Assembly: GCA_020650975.1 (NCBI GenBank)
Contig: JAIPMN010000994.1
Coordinates: 1 to 30,330, forward strand
Reading direction: 5' to 3'
Source: Apostichopus californicus
Lineage: Eukaryota > Echinodermata > Holothuroidea > Aspidochirotida > Stichopodidae
DNA: 30,330 nucleotides
The notes beneath the pieces were generated by a model that was not told where the DNA came from, did no database searches, and saw nothing but the letters and a program-made list of their open reading frames with translations. Of this stretch, positions 19,143 through 29,945 are shown piece by piece (the first letter of the stretch is position 1; every line of letters begins with the position of its first letter). The position numbers and the translations under genes were made by a program.

Positions 19143-19817
19143 ACGCTATGTTAACTTATTTTCGTACCAAATACAAAATGTAGGTGCAAAGGGTGAAAGA
19201 AAATTTTGTCACAGACACAAAGTTAGTGTACATATATGAATTCCAATTAGACCAAATTCAACTTTGGCCAAAATCATACAGCCTTAAAACCAATCATAAC
19301 AATATAGTGTTCAAAGGTTGTACACTTTTTTGCAAAGCTGCATAGCCTTTAAGTCAGATCAAACTACCGCAGTCATCTACAATTGTCATTAACCATGAGA
19401 AATATTGTCTTTTTGTAATTAAGGAAATGCACTGCACTCTACATATTGTCAAGTGACTAAAAGCAGTATTGTTACTAAAAAAGTAGGGGAAAAAATAGAA
19501 ACCATGAACCAGAAAATGTCAGCAGAAAAATAATGCACTTCTTGATCGACTATCAATTAATATGAGCCCCTTAAATGTTAACCTAAGACATGCTCATAAA
19601 CCCTTCGATACCTTTTACAGTTCTCTATACAATTTTATTCAATAGTTGTGTGTATTTCCCTTATTCCAATCCACTATTGGCAAGTCGGCCCAACACCTTT
19701 TTGTTCCAAACCCTTACTTATTATAGTATGTCATATTGATTCAAAACTCAAAAGCTTCAATTGTTGCTTTTGGCAATAAATAAAAGATTAATTTACATAT
19801 TTCTATATTTAAGTTTG

Positions 19818-20333
19818 AGATGCATGGCACTACATAATGCAAATTGAAGATTACAGTTCTGTGCATTATGAAATTTAAACTTTTTTCACCACAAGAAAGT
19901 AATGAACAACGTAAAACATGTCGCAGAATCATCAATATGCAGCTATTCCTATTTTGTCTCAAGCAATTCCAAAGAACATCAGCAAAAATACCTACGAAGG
20001 TTGCTTGGCTTCTGTAACATTAGGGCTCCTGTTGTACTAGGCATATACTAGCTGATGTACTGTACAGTAGGTGTGCCCCGGTGAACCTGTACAGTACCTC
20101 ATTGCAACTTTGAGATGCTATTCGATTAGCAACTTCGTACATTGTTTCAATTATTCTTGACTTAAGACAAAATATCTATTTTCCACTGGCAACCTGTGTT
20201 GAGTGAAAATTTCAAAACACTGCCAAAAATCATGGCAGCGAATTACATGATCCTTGTCTCCAAGCTAGATTATTTTACAAATTACTGCCGATGGCATGTA
20301 GAAAATGCCTCAAGAAATAATTTAGATGTTTGG
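19818..20333 (+). repeat. Duplicated block, copy A
   Basis: Shares with 20541-21183 the ordered blocks ATGGCACTACATAATGCA, AAAACATGTCGCAGAATCAT, ATTCCAAAGAACATCAGCAA, ACATTAGGGCTCC, AAAATCATGGCA and a final TGTTTGG. The copies differ by substitutions and several indels, so this is an old segmental or mobile-element duplication within the Gbeta 5'UTR intron. Copy A alone has a hairpin at 20057-20097. No transposase or clear terminal repeats are visible. Confidence 0.8.
20057..20097. repeat. Hairpin with perfect 11-base arms
   Basis: GTACTGTACAG (20057-20067) and CTGTACAGTAC (20087-20097) are exact inverted copies around a 19-base spacer. It lies in a segment of about 50 bases that is absent from the paralogous copy B. 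Confidence 0.85.
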
Positions 20334-20540
20334 CCTCCTTAAGTATATTGTTATTCTGACACTAACATTTGTCTTCACATTTTGTGTTAGACAGACGGCT
20401 GGACAGAGGCATTGCCATGACAATAGCTCCACTAGTTGAGCAAAATCTGGTTCAAAAGTACAATACACTGTATGTTCCTTTACCTTAGTAGTATTTGTAG
20501 TACACGTAGTACAAAACTGTTATAACTGGTAAGGTGAGGC

Positions 20541-21183
20541 AGATACATGGCACTACATAATGCACATCGCAAAATTATATTTCTATGCAGTATGAAATTT
20601 TAACTTATTCCACCACACAAAGGTGGCGAAAAAAAGTAAAACATGTCGCAGAATCATTATTATGCAGCTAAGGCTATTTTGTCTCAAACAATTCCAAAGA
20701 ACATCAGCAACAATACCGCTGCATGGCTACAAAGGTAGTTTGGCTTCTTTGACATTAGGGCTCCAGTAGTAGTAGGCCTACACTAGCGTGGGCTTTGAGC
20801 TGCTATCTGAGTAGTGACTCTCTATAACTTCGAAATTTTGTATTCTACGTTTAACTGCAAAATAGTGCAACAGTAACTGCACTGTTACCTCCACCCACTG
20901 CCGAACTCAAAGCGATCTTTTACGAAAATCTGAGGCTGACAAGGCGTCTATCTTCCACCTGTCTCGAGTGAGATATCTGGAAACTATTGAGTAAATCTTT
21001 GCAAGGAAGGACAGCAAACTTGTCTCAAAACTCCTTCAATTTTGAATCTCAAAACTTTTGAAAAAATCATGGCAAGGGAAGCAGCAAACTTGTCTCAAAA
21101 CTCCTTAAATTTTGTATATTTTGCAAAGTATAACAGTTGGCATTTAGAAAAATCCCCCAAAAAATTATTCATAAGGTGTTTGG
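20541..21183 (+). repeat. Duplicated block, copy B
   Basis: The diverged partner of 19818-20333, about 723 bases away at its left edge. It is longer, partly because of an internal tandem duplication in which CAGCAAACTTGTCTCAAAAC recurs at 21012 and 21082. The 76-codon frame starting in it at 21042 resembles no known family. Confidence 0.8.
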
Positions 21184-24100
21184 TGACTTTGGTCACCTGT
21201 GGTGTATTGGGATTGACAGGAAACATTGTTCTCTTTACGTTAACAAACCTAATACTATCCTACCGTTGTTAGTGTATGGCACAGTCACGCCTAACTTGGC
21301 AAATCCATGCGTTGTGAACTTAAAATAACAAGAGCACCCAATGACTTCACTTACGAAACTGTTTAAAAATTTGTAACAACAATGGTTTGAGTTTGCGCTA
21401 TTAAAATCCATAAGAAACAAGAACCTTTTAGAACTGATATGCTAAAATCAAATCCACTGCACACAAATATTTGTCATCATTTTGGTCAAAACCTTTTCAC
21501 TGACAAAACATAGAACTGCCAAATTGTTCATGTCCTTCGGTGAGGCATGACAATGCAAATTTAAATGCAGTTAATACTGAAAAACTATTATACATCCAGC
21601 TTACTTCAAATAAAACAATTACTCCAAGATAATTTACAGTTCACATTTCACTAAGGCAAAGTGCATGTAAATGCAACAGAAAATATCCTAAACTGTTCAG
21701 ATACTGCACACATGTAATATTAGTGGCCGCCAAGAAGTATACACAAAGCATGATGGTACCGCTCGCACTATTTAACATGCCTATATGTACAAGTGTATCA
21801 CATAATCAATTCCCGATCGAAATGTCAACAACAGAAAATGTTCGTTTTGTACACATTGGTACTGTAGGCGATATTTGACCATATTGGTTAAATTACAGGT
21901 TGGAGTATTCCATTGTAGTTCAGCATAATCAGTCATAGTTTCTGTATGTATTCGCTAGCATTTCCTTCAACAGTGGGGGAAATAGGTGCTGCGCTGTGAC
22001 TGCTTCCAGAGGAATGCAGAGAAGGCCAAACAAAGTAGCCTATACAATATATTAGTATGCTGTGCTATACTAAGATTGTTAGCAATATTCAGTGCCAAAC
22101 AGAAGTATTACTTGCATGCAACATGAATAGTGTCACATGCCTTCTTGCAGTTAGGGCTGATCATGTGGCTTGTTAGGCAGTTCAAAATGTTGGTACTTGG
22201 TATGACTAGTTTATGAAAGACTACTTGGGATTGGTTTCTAGGTCTAAATACTTCAACTAAACTCTGACAAAAACATGTTTGTTTTGAAGAATCAAAATCA
22301 ATACCTCAAAATGACGCAAATTTAACCAATATGGATAATAGACCCATATCAATGATATCAGTCGATACCAATTACTTATGGTGAAAATCAGTGCAACACT
22401 AGTAACAACCCTACCACACTCGTTACTTCCAGCAGATTGACAAAATTAACAATTTAACACATTCAAAAATGCTAGTGAATATTAAAGCCTACCTTGTGAG
22501 TCTGTTCCTGCCAAAAAAAGTTGCTAAGTACTGGATACCTGGTCCTCGTTCTCATGTGAACAAATTCTGTACGTCACAAGTGCAACCCTGCTGGAATGAG
22601 GAGAAAAGAACTTTCAAACTAATTGTCTAGACATCATCTGACTGTCCTCTGAGAAATGCAATCGTACTCCAGTTACATGACATTTCTGCTGCAAATCTTA
22701 TGTAATTTGACATATCAACACATAAATGTATTTCTCTGACCACTTAAGACTGAAAACCTACTTTTTGGGTGTCAAAGTACAATTTGTCTTAAAAGTAAGC
22801 TTAATACGCTTAATTCTAGCTGACTGTGGGATACCCAAAAAGATAACAATTAAGAATGACGGATAGCAAACGTATACGTAAACTAAAACATACAAAAATT
22901 ATTTACAAAGTTCTTTTCATCACTCAACTTTCTAATGACAAATTCCATTGAAGTATTAAATGTAAAGCCTACACCACGTAGGCAAATGAAGAAAACAGCT
23001 GTTTTTGTTTACACTCACTCGACAACTATCACTGCTCATTCAAGGGTCAGATAAAAAAGGAGTAGTAACCGAGCAGTTCAGTAATTACAAATTGTAAGCA
23101 TAAGGAAATTGAACAGTAATCAAATACAATTCACAAGAACTATCGATTTGATTAGCAACAATTGTGTGCACTGTTCTTGAGCAACTACACTATTTCATTT
23201 TTGGTATAAATAGTACTTTCCAATAACATTAATATGGCTTCACCGATATCTAATGATTTTTAATTGATTTCATAATGATGTTAAAACAGTTTTCCACACA
23301 GAGCTCATTGCATTTTCATTTCATTTTTTATATACAAATTGAGAAGTTAATTTAAAGACCAATCAAGGTTCAATCAAGATGTCCAAGTCCAATGTACACA
23401 TGAACGGTTCACTTTTTGCATGTACTGCTGACTTTCAAATTGATCAAAATGGTGTTCTCAGTTAGGATTTCGCTCTGTGTGGCTCAATTGTAACCAGCTA
23501 CTATCATCATGTGTTTCATTTAAACTACAAATACTTTGATTGGTAGAACAAACTTAATTGCAGCTTCCACATAGGCCTCTCAAAAGTAAATGCTGACAAT
23601 AAAGGGAAAGGTTCAGCCTTCATAGTACAACATGTCAATGAAACCATGGAAGTCTTAGAAGCAACAGAAATTAGGAGAAACACTATTTAAGTCCTCATCC
23701 CTACAGGAATTTGAAGACCCTGTGTAATCTTGATATCAGTAAGTATAGGATACCTATTGAAAGGAACAAATCTTTACTATAGGCAAAGATGTGAACCAAG
23801 GCCTCAAATGGTTGCAAGATCTGTGCATTTAACTACAACCTTAACATATCCCAACTGCTTCATTCTTGAAAAAAAACTGTTACAAGAGCTACAAACCATC
23901 TGAATAACTTCAGATGGTTAGGGAATGTAGGGATCTAGGGGAGCTACATCCCTTGTCTGTATGTTCTTTGAATATCAAGGACAGAAGTACATGGGGAGAA
24001 AACCTTATTTGCATTGTTAAGTACCTGGGACAACCAAGTTCTGGTTAACAACAGTTGATTTAAATAGCTGATCATGGCCGATACACTGATTACATCACAT

Positions 24101-25503
24101 TTTCACCAAGCACAAATTAAAAAGAAATAAAATAATTGACACAAGAAACAATCACTGACAGAAATGAATATATCATGAGGATGTATATTTAATTTTGCAC
24201 ACAGCAAAAAGGAGTAAACAAAGTAAAATTGCTAAATGATGTGCAATCACAAAATAAAAAAAATAGCAATGTGAATGTTGAACAGGAAACAGATACCATC
24301 TTACTGTAAGTAAAGAAATTACAAAACGAAAAACAAAGCAAAAACAGAAGAACTGCAAACGCAGATTACATATTAACAACACTTGTCAAGAGGTAAGTAT
24401 GCAGAAATAACTGTAACTATAATCTCCGAAGGAGAATGATAAACAAAATACATTCATGTGGGTAATCTATAAACATCCCACAGAAATATCATAGGATTTT
24501 GTATGTAGGCATTTAGGACCACTTCAAGACATGCCTATGCGATCATTATTAACATTACATAGGCCCACTTGCATGTAGACCAGCAAATAAGAATGGTGCC
24601 ATACAGCGGGTTCATTTGAGGCAGATGTGTAGGCTGTGACACCTGCAATTGCATGGAACTATGCCTCTTCCCTATCTTAGGTTAGGCCTAGCCTACTTTA
24701 TGAAATCTGACACAAAGTACTCACTTGAAACAAGTTTAGACATAAAGGAAGCAAGTAAGAATGGTTCCTTAAAATATGGAAGGGTGATTAGCATTGCTTG
24801 AGCCCAACAACTGACTTTCCTACACCAAAATAGTGTCCCTGCCAATGGGCTGCACCAATTGCCCTGCCAAGCCCATGTTATTATGAGTAAGCTAGGCCAA
24901 TACTGTTATTATAAATTCAAACACCACAGGAGGGATAAAATACTTCAAAAAATTAACAAAAGACAAATGTATAATTAATACTCCGTTTCATAAATTGCAA
25001 AGAAAAGATATCAGCAGATTAACGGTCCAGGTACGAAGAAAACTTACGAATTTGTGCAACTCATTGAAACGGGAACAAGCTTAGGGGGCCTAATGTTATC
25101 ATTAGCAACGTTAGGCTGAGAAAACAAATAAGGAAACAGTGGTCCATGAATATCTATGTTTACCGTTTCTGTATAAAATGTCCTCTTCTTTGACAGAAAA
25201 TCGACCATAAATGAACATCCCATGCGATGCCTAACCTCTGGAATATTGTATTCACCTCTGATTCAAAGAAAACAGCCCTCGACCAAAAATGGGTGGCTTA
25301 CGAACATACATTAACCAAGACGTGAACAGGTACCCGGATCCCTTCAAGTGCAAATGACATTACAGCAGGCACAATACAAACACAGGACCGTTACATACAA
25401 TGCATGTGAAAGGCTAGGCTTAGGCCTCCGTATTTTCTCAATTCTTTTTCATGTTTACCACGGAATTTCAATTTCCTGGTCACTTTGATCTCCCCAGACT
25501 TAC

Positions 25504-25690
25504 CCTAAGCGAATCTTGCAAACCTCGTTTATTCCTAAATAATCACATTCGTGCAGTCACATCCGTGCAAAATGCAGTAAAATCCCTTTGTCAGTAGGCA
25601 GTGATCTCGGAACTGGATCGCAAATTTTTCAGCTCAGGGTGCGGTTTAGCAGGGTGGCCTTGCGCTGCAGAGTGAGAAACCCGTCATATC
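25504..25690 (-). other. GNB1: Proposed non-coding first exon (5'UTR) of the Gbeta gene
   Basis: The Gbeta ATG exon has an acceptor at 13938, so a separate upstream 5'UTR exon must exist. The strongest minus-strand donor in CpG-richer sequence is at 25504, where TTAGG is followed by GTAAGTCTGG. The sequence just upstream of it (25504 to about 25690) has more CpG than the flanks and sits beside a perfect ACGCATGCGT palindrome. The transcription start is not visible and the right edge is an estimate. An alternative first exon could use the donor TTC/GTAAGTTTTC near 25045. Confidence 0.45.
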
Positions 25691-25710
25691 TTTACTCAAA
25701 GAAACGAGGC

Positions 25711-25722
25711 CACGCATGCGTA
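25711..25722. promoter_or_regulatory. NRF1-like palindrome in the presumed Gbeta promoter
   Basis: CACGCATGCGTA contains the 10-base palindrome ACGCATGCGT, close to the NRF1 consensus GCGCATGCGC. It lies about 20-40 bases upstream of the presumed start region of the 5'UTR exon, where NRF1 sites usually sit in TATA-less housekeeping promoters. No TATA box is seen here for the minus strand. Confidence 0.4.
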
Positions 25723-26851
25723 GTATACGCAGTCAGTGCACTTGCAGTCTTCTAGTCATGAACATACAAGCGCAGAGGCATAATGATTAGAGTGTGCAAG
25801 TTACCAAAACGTACTGAACAGTCAGTGTATACAACTTTTGATAATGATAACGTGAAATGATTAAATCATAATGAATTTTCACAATGCGAACTTAGTTGAC
25901 TAGTCGGCCAAAAATCGGCTGTTGGATTTATAAGTTTATAAATATGGGGATAAGAACATTCACTGTAACTTTTTAAAAGAGAGTTAATATGTTTCTTTTA
26001 TGCCTATGTAATTTCCGTTAGCGTATGTATAGTTCATGAACACTACTCTGTACGTATTAGGTAAAACTGTGTAATAGATTTATGATGGGGCGGGGATGTA
26101 AAATAATTAATTATCGAAAATTAAGCTAAAGGAACAAAAGTCTTCCATCGTAAAAGGTTCATTTGTTGGGTGATATCCATCAGCTTCATAAAAAGCGTTG
26201 CCATGAATAATGGTCGATTTTTTGATATACTTTACCCTATATGTATACACGTCGTCACTGCTACATAATAGTTTAGAGGTAATCGCAATGAAATCTTACC
26301 CGATATATTGTGTAATTGCTAACTGCTTTTATCCGCAGGCGATCCCAGTTTAATTTGTGGGAGGGGGAGGAAGGATGTAAGCAATTTTTAAAGGGGAAAC
26401 AGGTTCTCGAAGGAAATATTCAAATCTATGGATAGTTTTGGGGAACTTTCAAAGTTGGAAAACCAATGGCAAAAGATCCTTATGGATCGAGTTATTTTAG
26501 GTAGGCCTATGTTCCTTTCAGTTGGAAAGAAGCTTGTTTAATTTTCAAGCATAGCCTATCGGGCACTATTATATTTACTTCGGCAAGTGAATCGACTATC
26601 CATGATAAGCTAGAACACAGGCCACCCTACAATACCGAGATAGGATATAGAAAAACCGCAAGGGACCTTTGTGAACTCAAATATATAAAGACTACGTATT
26701 TAGTTACAATTAATGCACTATACAAAGACTATATAGTGGTATAAACGTCATCTATGCTATTTTGCTTGTATATGAAATTCAGTTAATAATATTTAGGTAA
26801 AATTCAAGTTTTGAATTAGGCGTCACAATATTAGGTTGCGGAATGAGTAGC

Positions 26852-26950
26852 TGACGTCATCCTCGATTTGGCCAAGGGGGCATTCCAGACGTTTCCCATT
26901 TCCTTTATTTTAATTTGATTTATGTTTTGGGGCTCACTATGACGTATAAA
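26852..26950 (+). promoter_or_regulatory. CRE plus TATA promoter-like arrangement
   Basis: A perfect CRE, TGACGTCA, is at 26852-26859 and TATAAAGG begins at 26945 (plus strand), a spacing typical of a cAMP-inducible promoter. A start would be expected near 26975. Downstream, an ATG at 27164 opens a frame beginning MSRGQLFGRNVGIYRLV, but it runs into a poly-A tract and I do not trust it. No exon is confirmed. Confidence 0.3.
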
Positions 26951-27335
26951 GGACTAGCAACCGAAGTCTTGGCTCATCTGATAATAATATACAGTTAATT
27001 GTTTGCCAGCGGTTGGACGGTGTTTGTTTAAAGTTGTTTCAGTCAATGTTTAGTTTTGTGTGTGTGCACTGAATGCTCCGTTTCCATATAAGCTGATACA
27101 AACCAAATATTAGTATAGGCTGGCTACTCGGCTAGCAGGTCTGGCTGTCTGCACTGCACTGAAATGTCACGAGGTCAACTGTTTGGCCGAAATGTAGGGA
27201 TCTACCGATTAGTAAAAAAAAAAATCCAGTTTCAGAACTTCAGGGGATGGGGGAGGGGGGAAAGTAAAAGGCATTGCTCATTATGCAAACGGTTTGGCCA
27301 CGACCCATGCTATGTTGTCAGTATTGTTGTTATAA

Positions 27336-27404
27336 CCAGGGACCTGTTTCACAAAACTCGACATACGCACACAGGACTTAGTGCTGTGTGAAACAGGCCC
27401 CTGG
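27336..27404. mobile_element. Short inverted-repeat element (MITE-like), 69 bp
   Basis: The left arm CCAGGGACCTGTTTCACA and the right arm TGTGAAACAGGCCCCTGG match as inverted repeats over 18 bases with one mismatch. No clear target-site duplication is seen. From memory, similar CAGGGGCCTGTTTCACA arms recur in non-autonomous elements of marine invertebrates. Confidence 0.55.
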
Positions 27405-28190
27405 TGATGGACTATCTGTGTCACCAGTGTTGTTTACCTGTCAGCCACTTATTGAGAGGGATCGCGGTCCGTGAGTGAGTTTGTCTTGTAACCCCACACC
27501 ACCCAACCCCCATCACCTCACTCCCCTCGACCGTAGAGCTCACGATGGCCTTTAGAATATCATCTGTCTATCTCCGATGCCAGGCTTCCCCCCTCAAGTC
27601 CACTCTTCGGTCAGACCAATTCCCCATCCCACGATGAAAGGATCCAGCTTTTTTTTTTACGAAGAACAGCTCAAGTTATCAAGGAATACGTTTTGTGTTA
27701 TGCAGTCAAACAAAGATACTTAAAACTTGCGCAAGGCATTCTGTTACACTAATGGAAATACGATCCTCCCGTATTGCCTATATTCGACTTAATCGTAGCA
27801 CATGCCATCCGTGCCCAACCCCTCCCCCAGCGCCCCATTCTGAGATTTTAAAAACAAGTTGTACGCGGAAAAAGTCATAATATGATAGTTATATCAACAT
27901 TTTGGGAGTGGTGGGGTATTTATTGAATAAAGTGGGTAAAAAAAATTACCACCCACCGCCAACTTCTCCCTTTTTCCAGCCTCTAACCCTTTTAATTTGC
28001 GAAACCTTGACTAGGTTAAGAAACCAAATTATTATCCTGGTTGAAATTTGCATTCACTGACAATTCTCATAATGTATAATTATAAGTCCATAAAACTGCA
28101 GCAAAATTCCGAAAAGTTCACAGGAATAAAGTGACTTGAAATGATCCATTTTAGCAAACTAATTAACAATTTATGTCGATAATATTCCGG

Positions 28191-28258
28191 CAGCTCTGTT
28201 TCCCCTTGCCCTTCCCTCCCTCCTTCCCCATCCTTTCCCTCCCTTGTCACACCCACCC
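28191..28258. repeat. C/T-rich low-complexity tract
   Basis: A nearly uninterrupted pyrimidine stretch on the plus strand. No coding potential. Confidence 0.75.
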
Positions 28259-29854
28259 TATATAACGTGATATTAACATTGAAAGATATTATACCAAGAA
28301 TGTGACACTTGTCTACGTACGAGCAGAATGCGCTAAATTGGTGGCGCTAGCTCTTTTTGTGTGTTTTAGAAATGACTGCCTTTGGTTGAAACATACAAGA
28401 TAAATACATCACACAGATAACAAAGCCGTGCATCTCGTTGTATACGATTTATTTAACATTAAAGGTTAATTTGTACATTAATGCTGCAAAATATGCTAGC
28501 AAGTCACATAATGGACAAACGTGTTCATATTTCAGCCAGTTCTTCACTGCCACTCTAAAAGTAATTATCCAAGCTGTGATAATTAATTGCCTAATGTCCG
28601 GGGATCCCTTGGAGGATGAGAGCCTTTCCCAAAGTACTTCTGAAGGCAATTTTTAGTGTGTAGTGTGATATTTCATTCATGATTCGAGAAAATAACCAGG
28701 GAGTGTGTCATATAGTTTGACCTAATACGATAAGATATTGAGTAACATTCGGTATATGATTTGTAACGTTGTCGAATTTATGTACGGTAAACTTTAAAGT
28801 GTTTTCTTAAAAATAAAAAAATAAAAAAAATCGTAACGGATTGCTATACCACTACCACGACAGGTGCTCAATTATATACAAGCTCGATGTCTGGTTCCTT
28901 CAGAATTAAAACTGTTTCGAGCCCAGAGCCATACTAGCCACTGTGCGTGAAGGTGGTCGTGCACTATAGCCCGGCAAAGTTTATGAGATTTTTAGACTTC
29001 CACATGGCTTATATTATTAACACTGATAAGCTAAAAGTAGAAGTCTTGTACCGCACAAATGAAGTGACTGAAAGTGATGGAAAAATGCACATTTTTAATC
29101 GAAGTTCCCTTACCGCAAACTAAATTTCCCTTATCCCCTCCTCAAGACGGACATCAGTGGACCAATTTTGTGCCCCATCCCTCAGTACCCGCAAATTTAG
29201 AACAAAATGGACTATACGGGCCTGGTTCCTAATAAACAACAGATGTTCAAATTAACCACATTCCCTCCCACAACAAGGAAAACATACACGTTTGAGAGAC
29301 GCTGTGAATCCGGAAATAGTTTTGACTGGAACATTCTACAACCAAAACAAGGAAGACGATAAAATTCGCTTATCCCAGCAACTTTTGTGTCAAAGGTCAC
29401 CAAGGTTTCTAACTTTACAAACTCGGAGGTATAAACAATCCTCCATCTACCGTCAAATATCAGAATATATTTTCAACGTTAAAGTAACTACATATTCATA
29501 AAAAATTACTGAATAATTGAAAAGGCACAATTTGTTAAGAAGGTATTAGCATTAGTTGAAAAAAAATTGTCTGTATTATCAAACTAGAATATTACAAAAT
29601 ATGCTGATGACAAACTTTATGCTCATATGACTTTACAACATTCGCAAGTGGAAACCATATTTGCAAGTTTACGTACTACGGGTCCAAGTCCAATACACAC
29701 AGGGGGGGATTTTGCATAGTCTACATCAAATCCTGAGTTTATTTACACGTACGTCTGCCGAACTGTCTGATTGAGCAAGAACCACTTCGTAGATCGTTCG
29801 TGCACTATCCGACAGTAGGATAGCAATTAGTAAGCCTCAGAATTCCCACCGAAC

Positions 29855-29945
29855 ATGAAAACTATGGCTCAATACAGTTTCTTCATTTTATTTATAATTT
29901 TGTTGCAAGCGTTTGGTTTTGATGCTTCGTCAGGAAGCAAAGCCG
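29855..29945 (+). CDS. First coding exon of a secreted or membrane protein gene (partial)
   Basis: ATG at 29855 opens MKTMAQYSFFILFIILLQAF, then GFDASSGSKA, and ends in G before the donor GTGAGAAAAG at 29946, phase 1. The layout is a classic signal peptide: Lys2, a hydrophobic core of about 12 residues (FFILFIILLQAF), then a small polar stretch with a plausible cleavage site near FGFDA/SS. Signal-peptide exons ending in phase 1 are common in secreted and receptor genes built from phase 1-1 domains. The second Met (residue 4) could also start translation. The rest of the gene lies beyond the right edge, so the family cannot be told. Confidence 0.65.

Larger units (their letters stand above)
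13939..25503 (-). other. GNB1: Large 5'UTR intron of the Gbeta gene (inferred)
   Basis: This stretch of 11.6 kb contains only short, unconvincing open frames. It holds a diverged duplicated block (19818-20333 and 20541-21183), an acceptor-donor fusion at 19127/19128, a possible 15-base exon at 22493-22507, and otherwise AT-rich sequence without visible genes. Its 3' edge is well supported by the acceptor TTTTCAG before the ATG exon. Its 5' edge depends on the proposed first exon. Confidence 0.5.
25723..29740. other. Mostly non-coding intergenic region
   Basis: Lies between the presumed Gbeta promoter and the rightward gene starting at 29855. Apart from the CRE/TATA site, the inverted-repeat element and the C/T-rich tract, it shows AT-rich sequence with scattered C or G runs. 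A pair of opposed open frames at 28438-28656 (the minus one includes KNWLKYEHVCPLCDLLA) is not recognised and is more likely chance or an old repeat. Confidence 0.5.

Noticed and set aside
24173-24382. Minus-strand 69-codon Phe/Leu-rich frame
   Set aside because: It arises from A-rich plus-strand sequence in the large intron, a composition effect.
27164-27391. Plus-strand frame MSRGQLFGRNVGIYRLV... downstream of the CRE/TATA site
   Set aside because: It reads through an A11 tract, a G-rich run and into the inverted-repeat element; not a credible protein, though the region may be transcribed.
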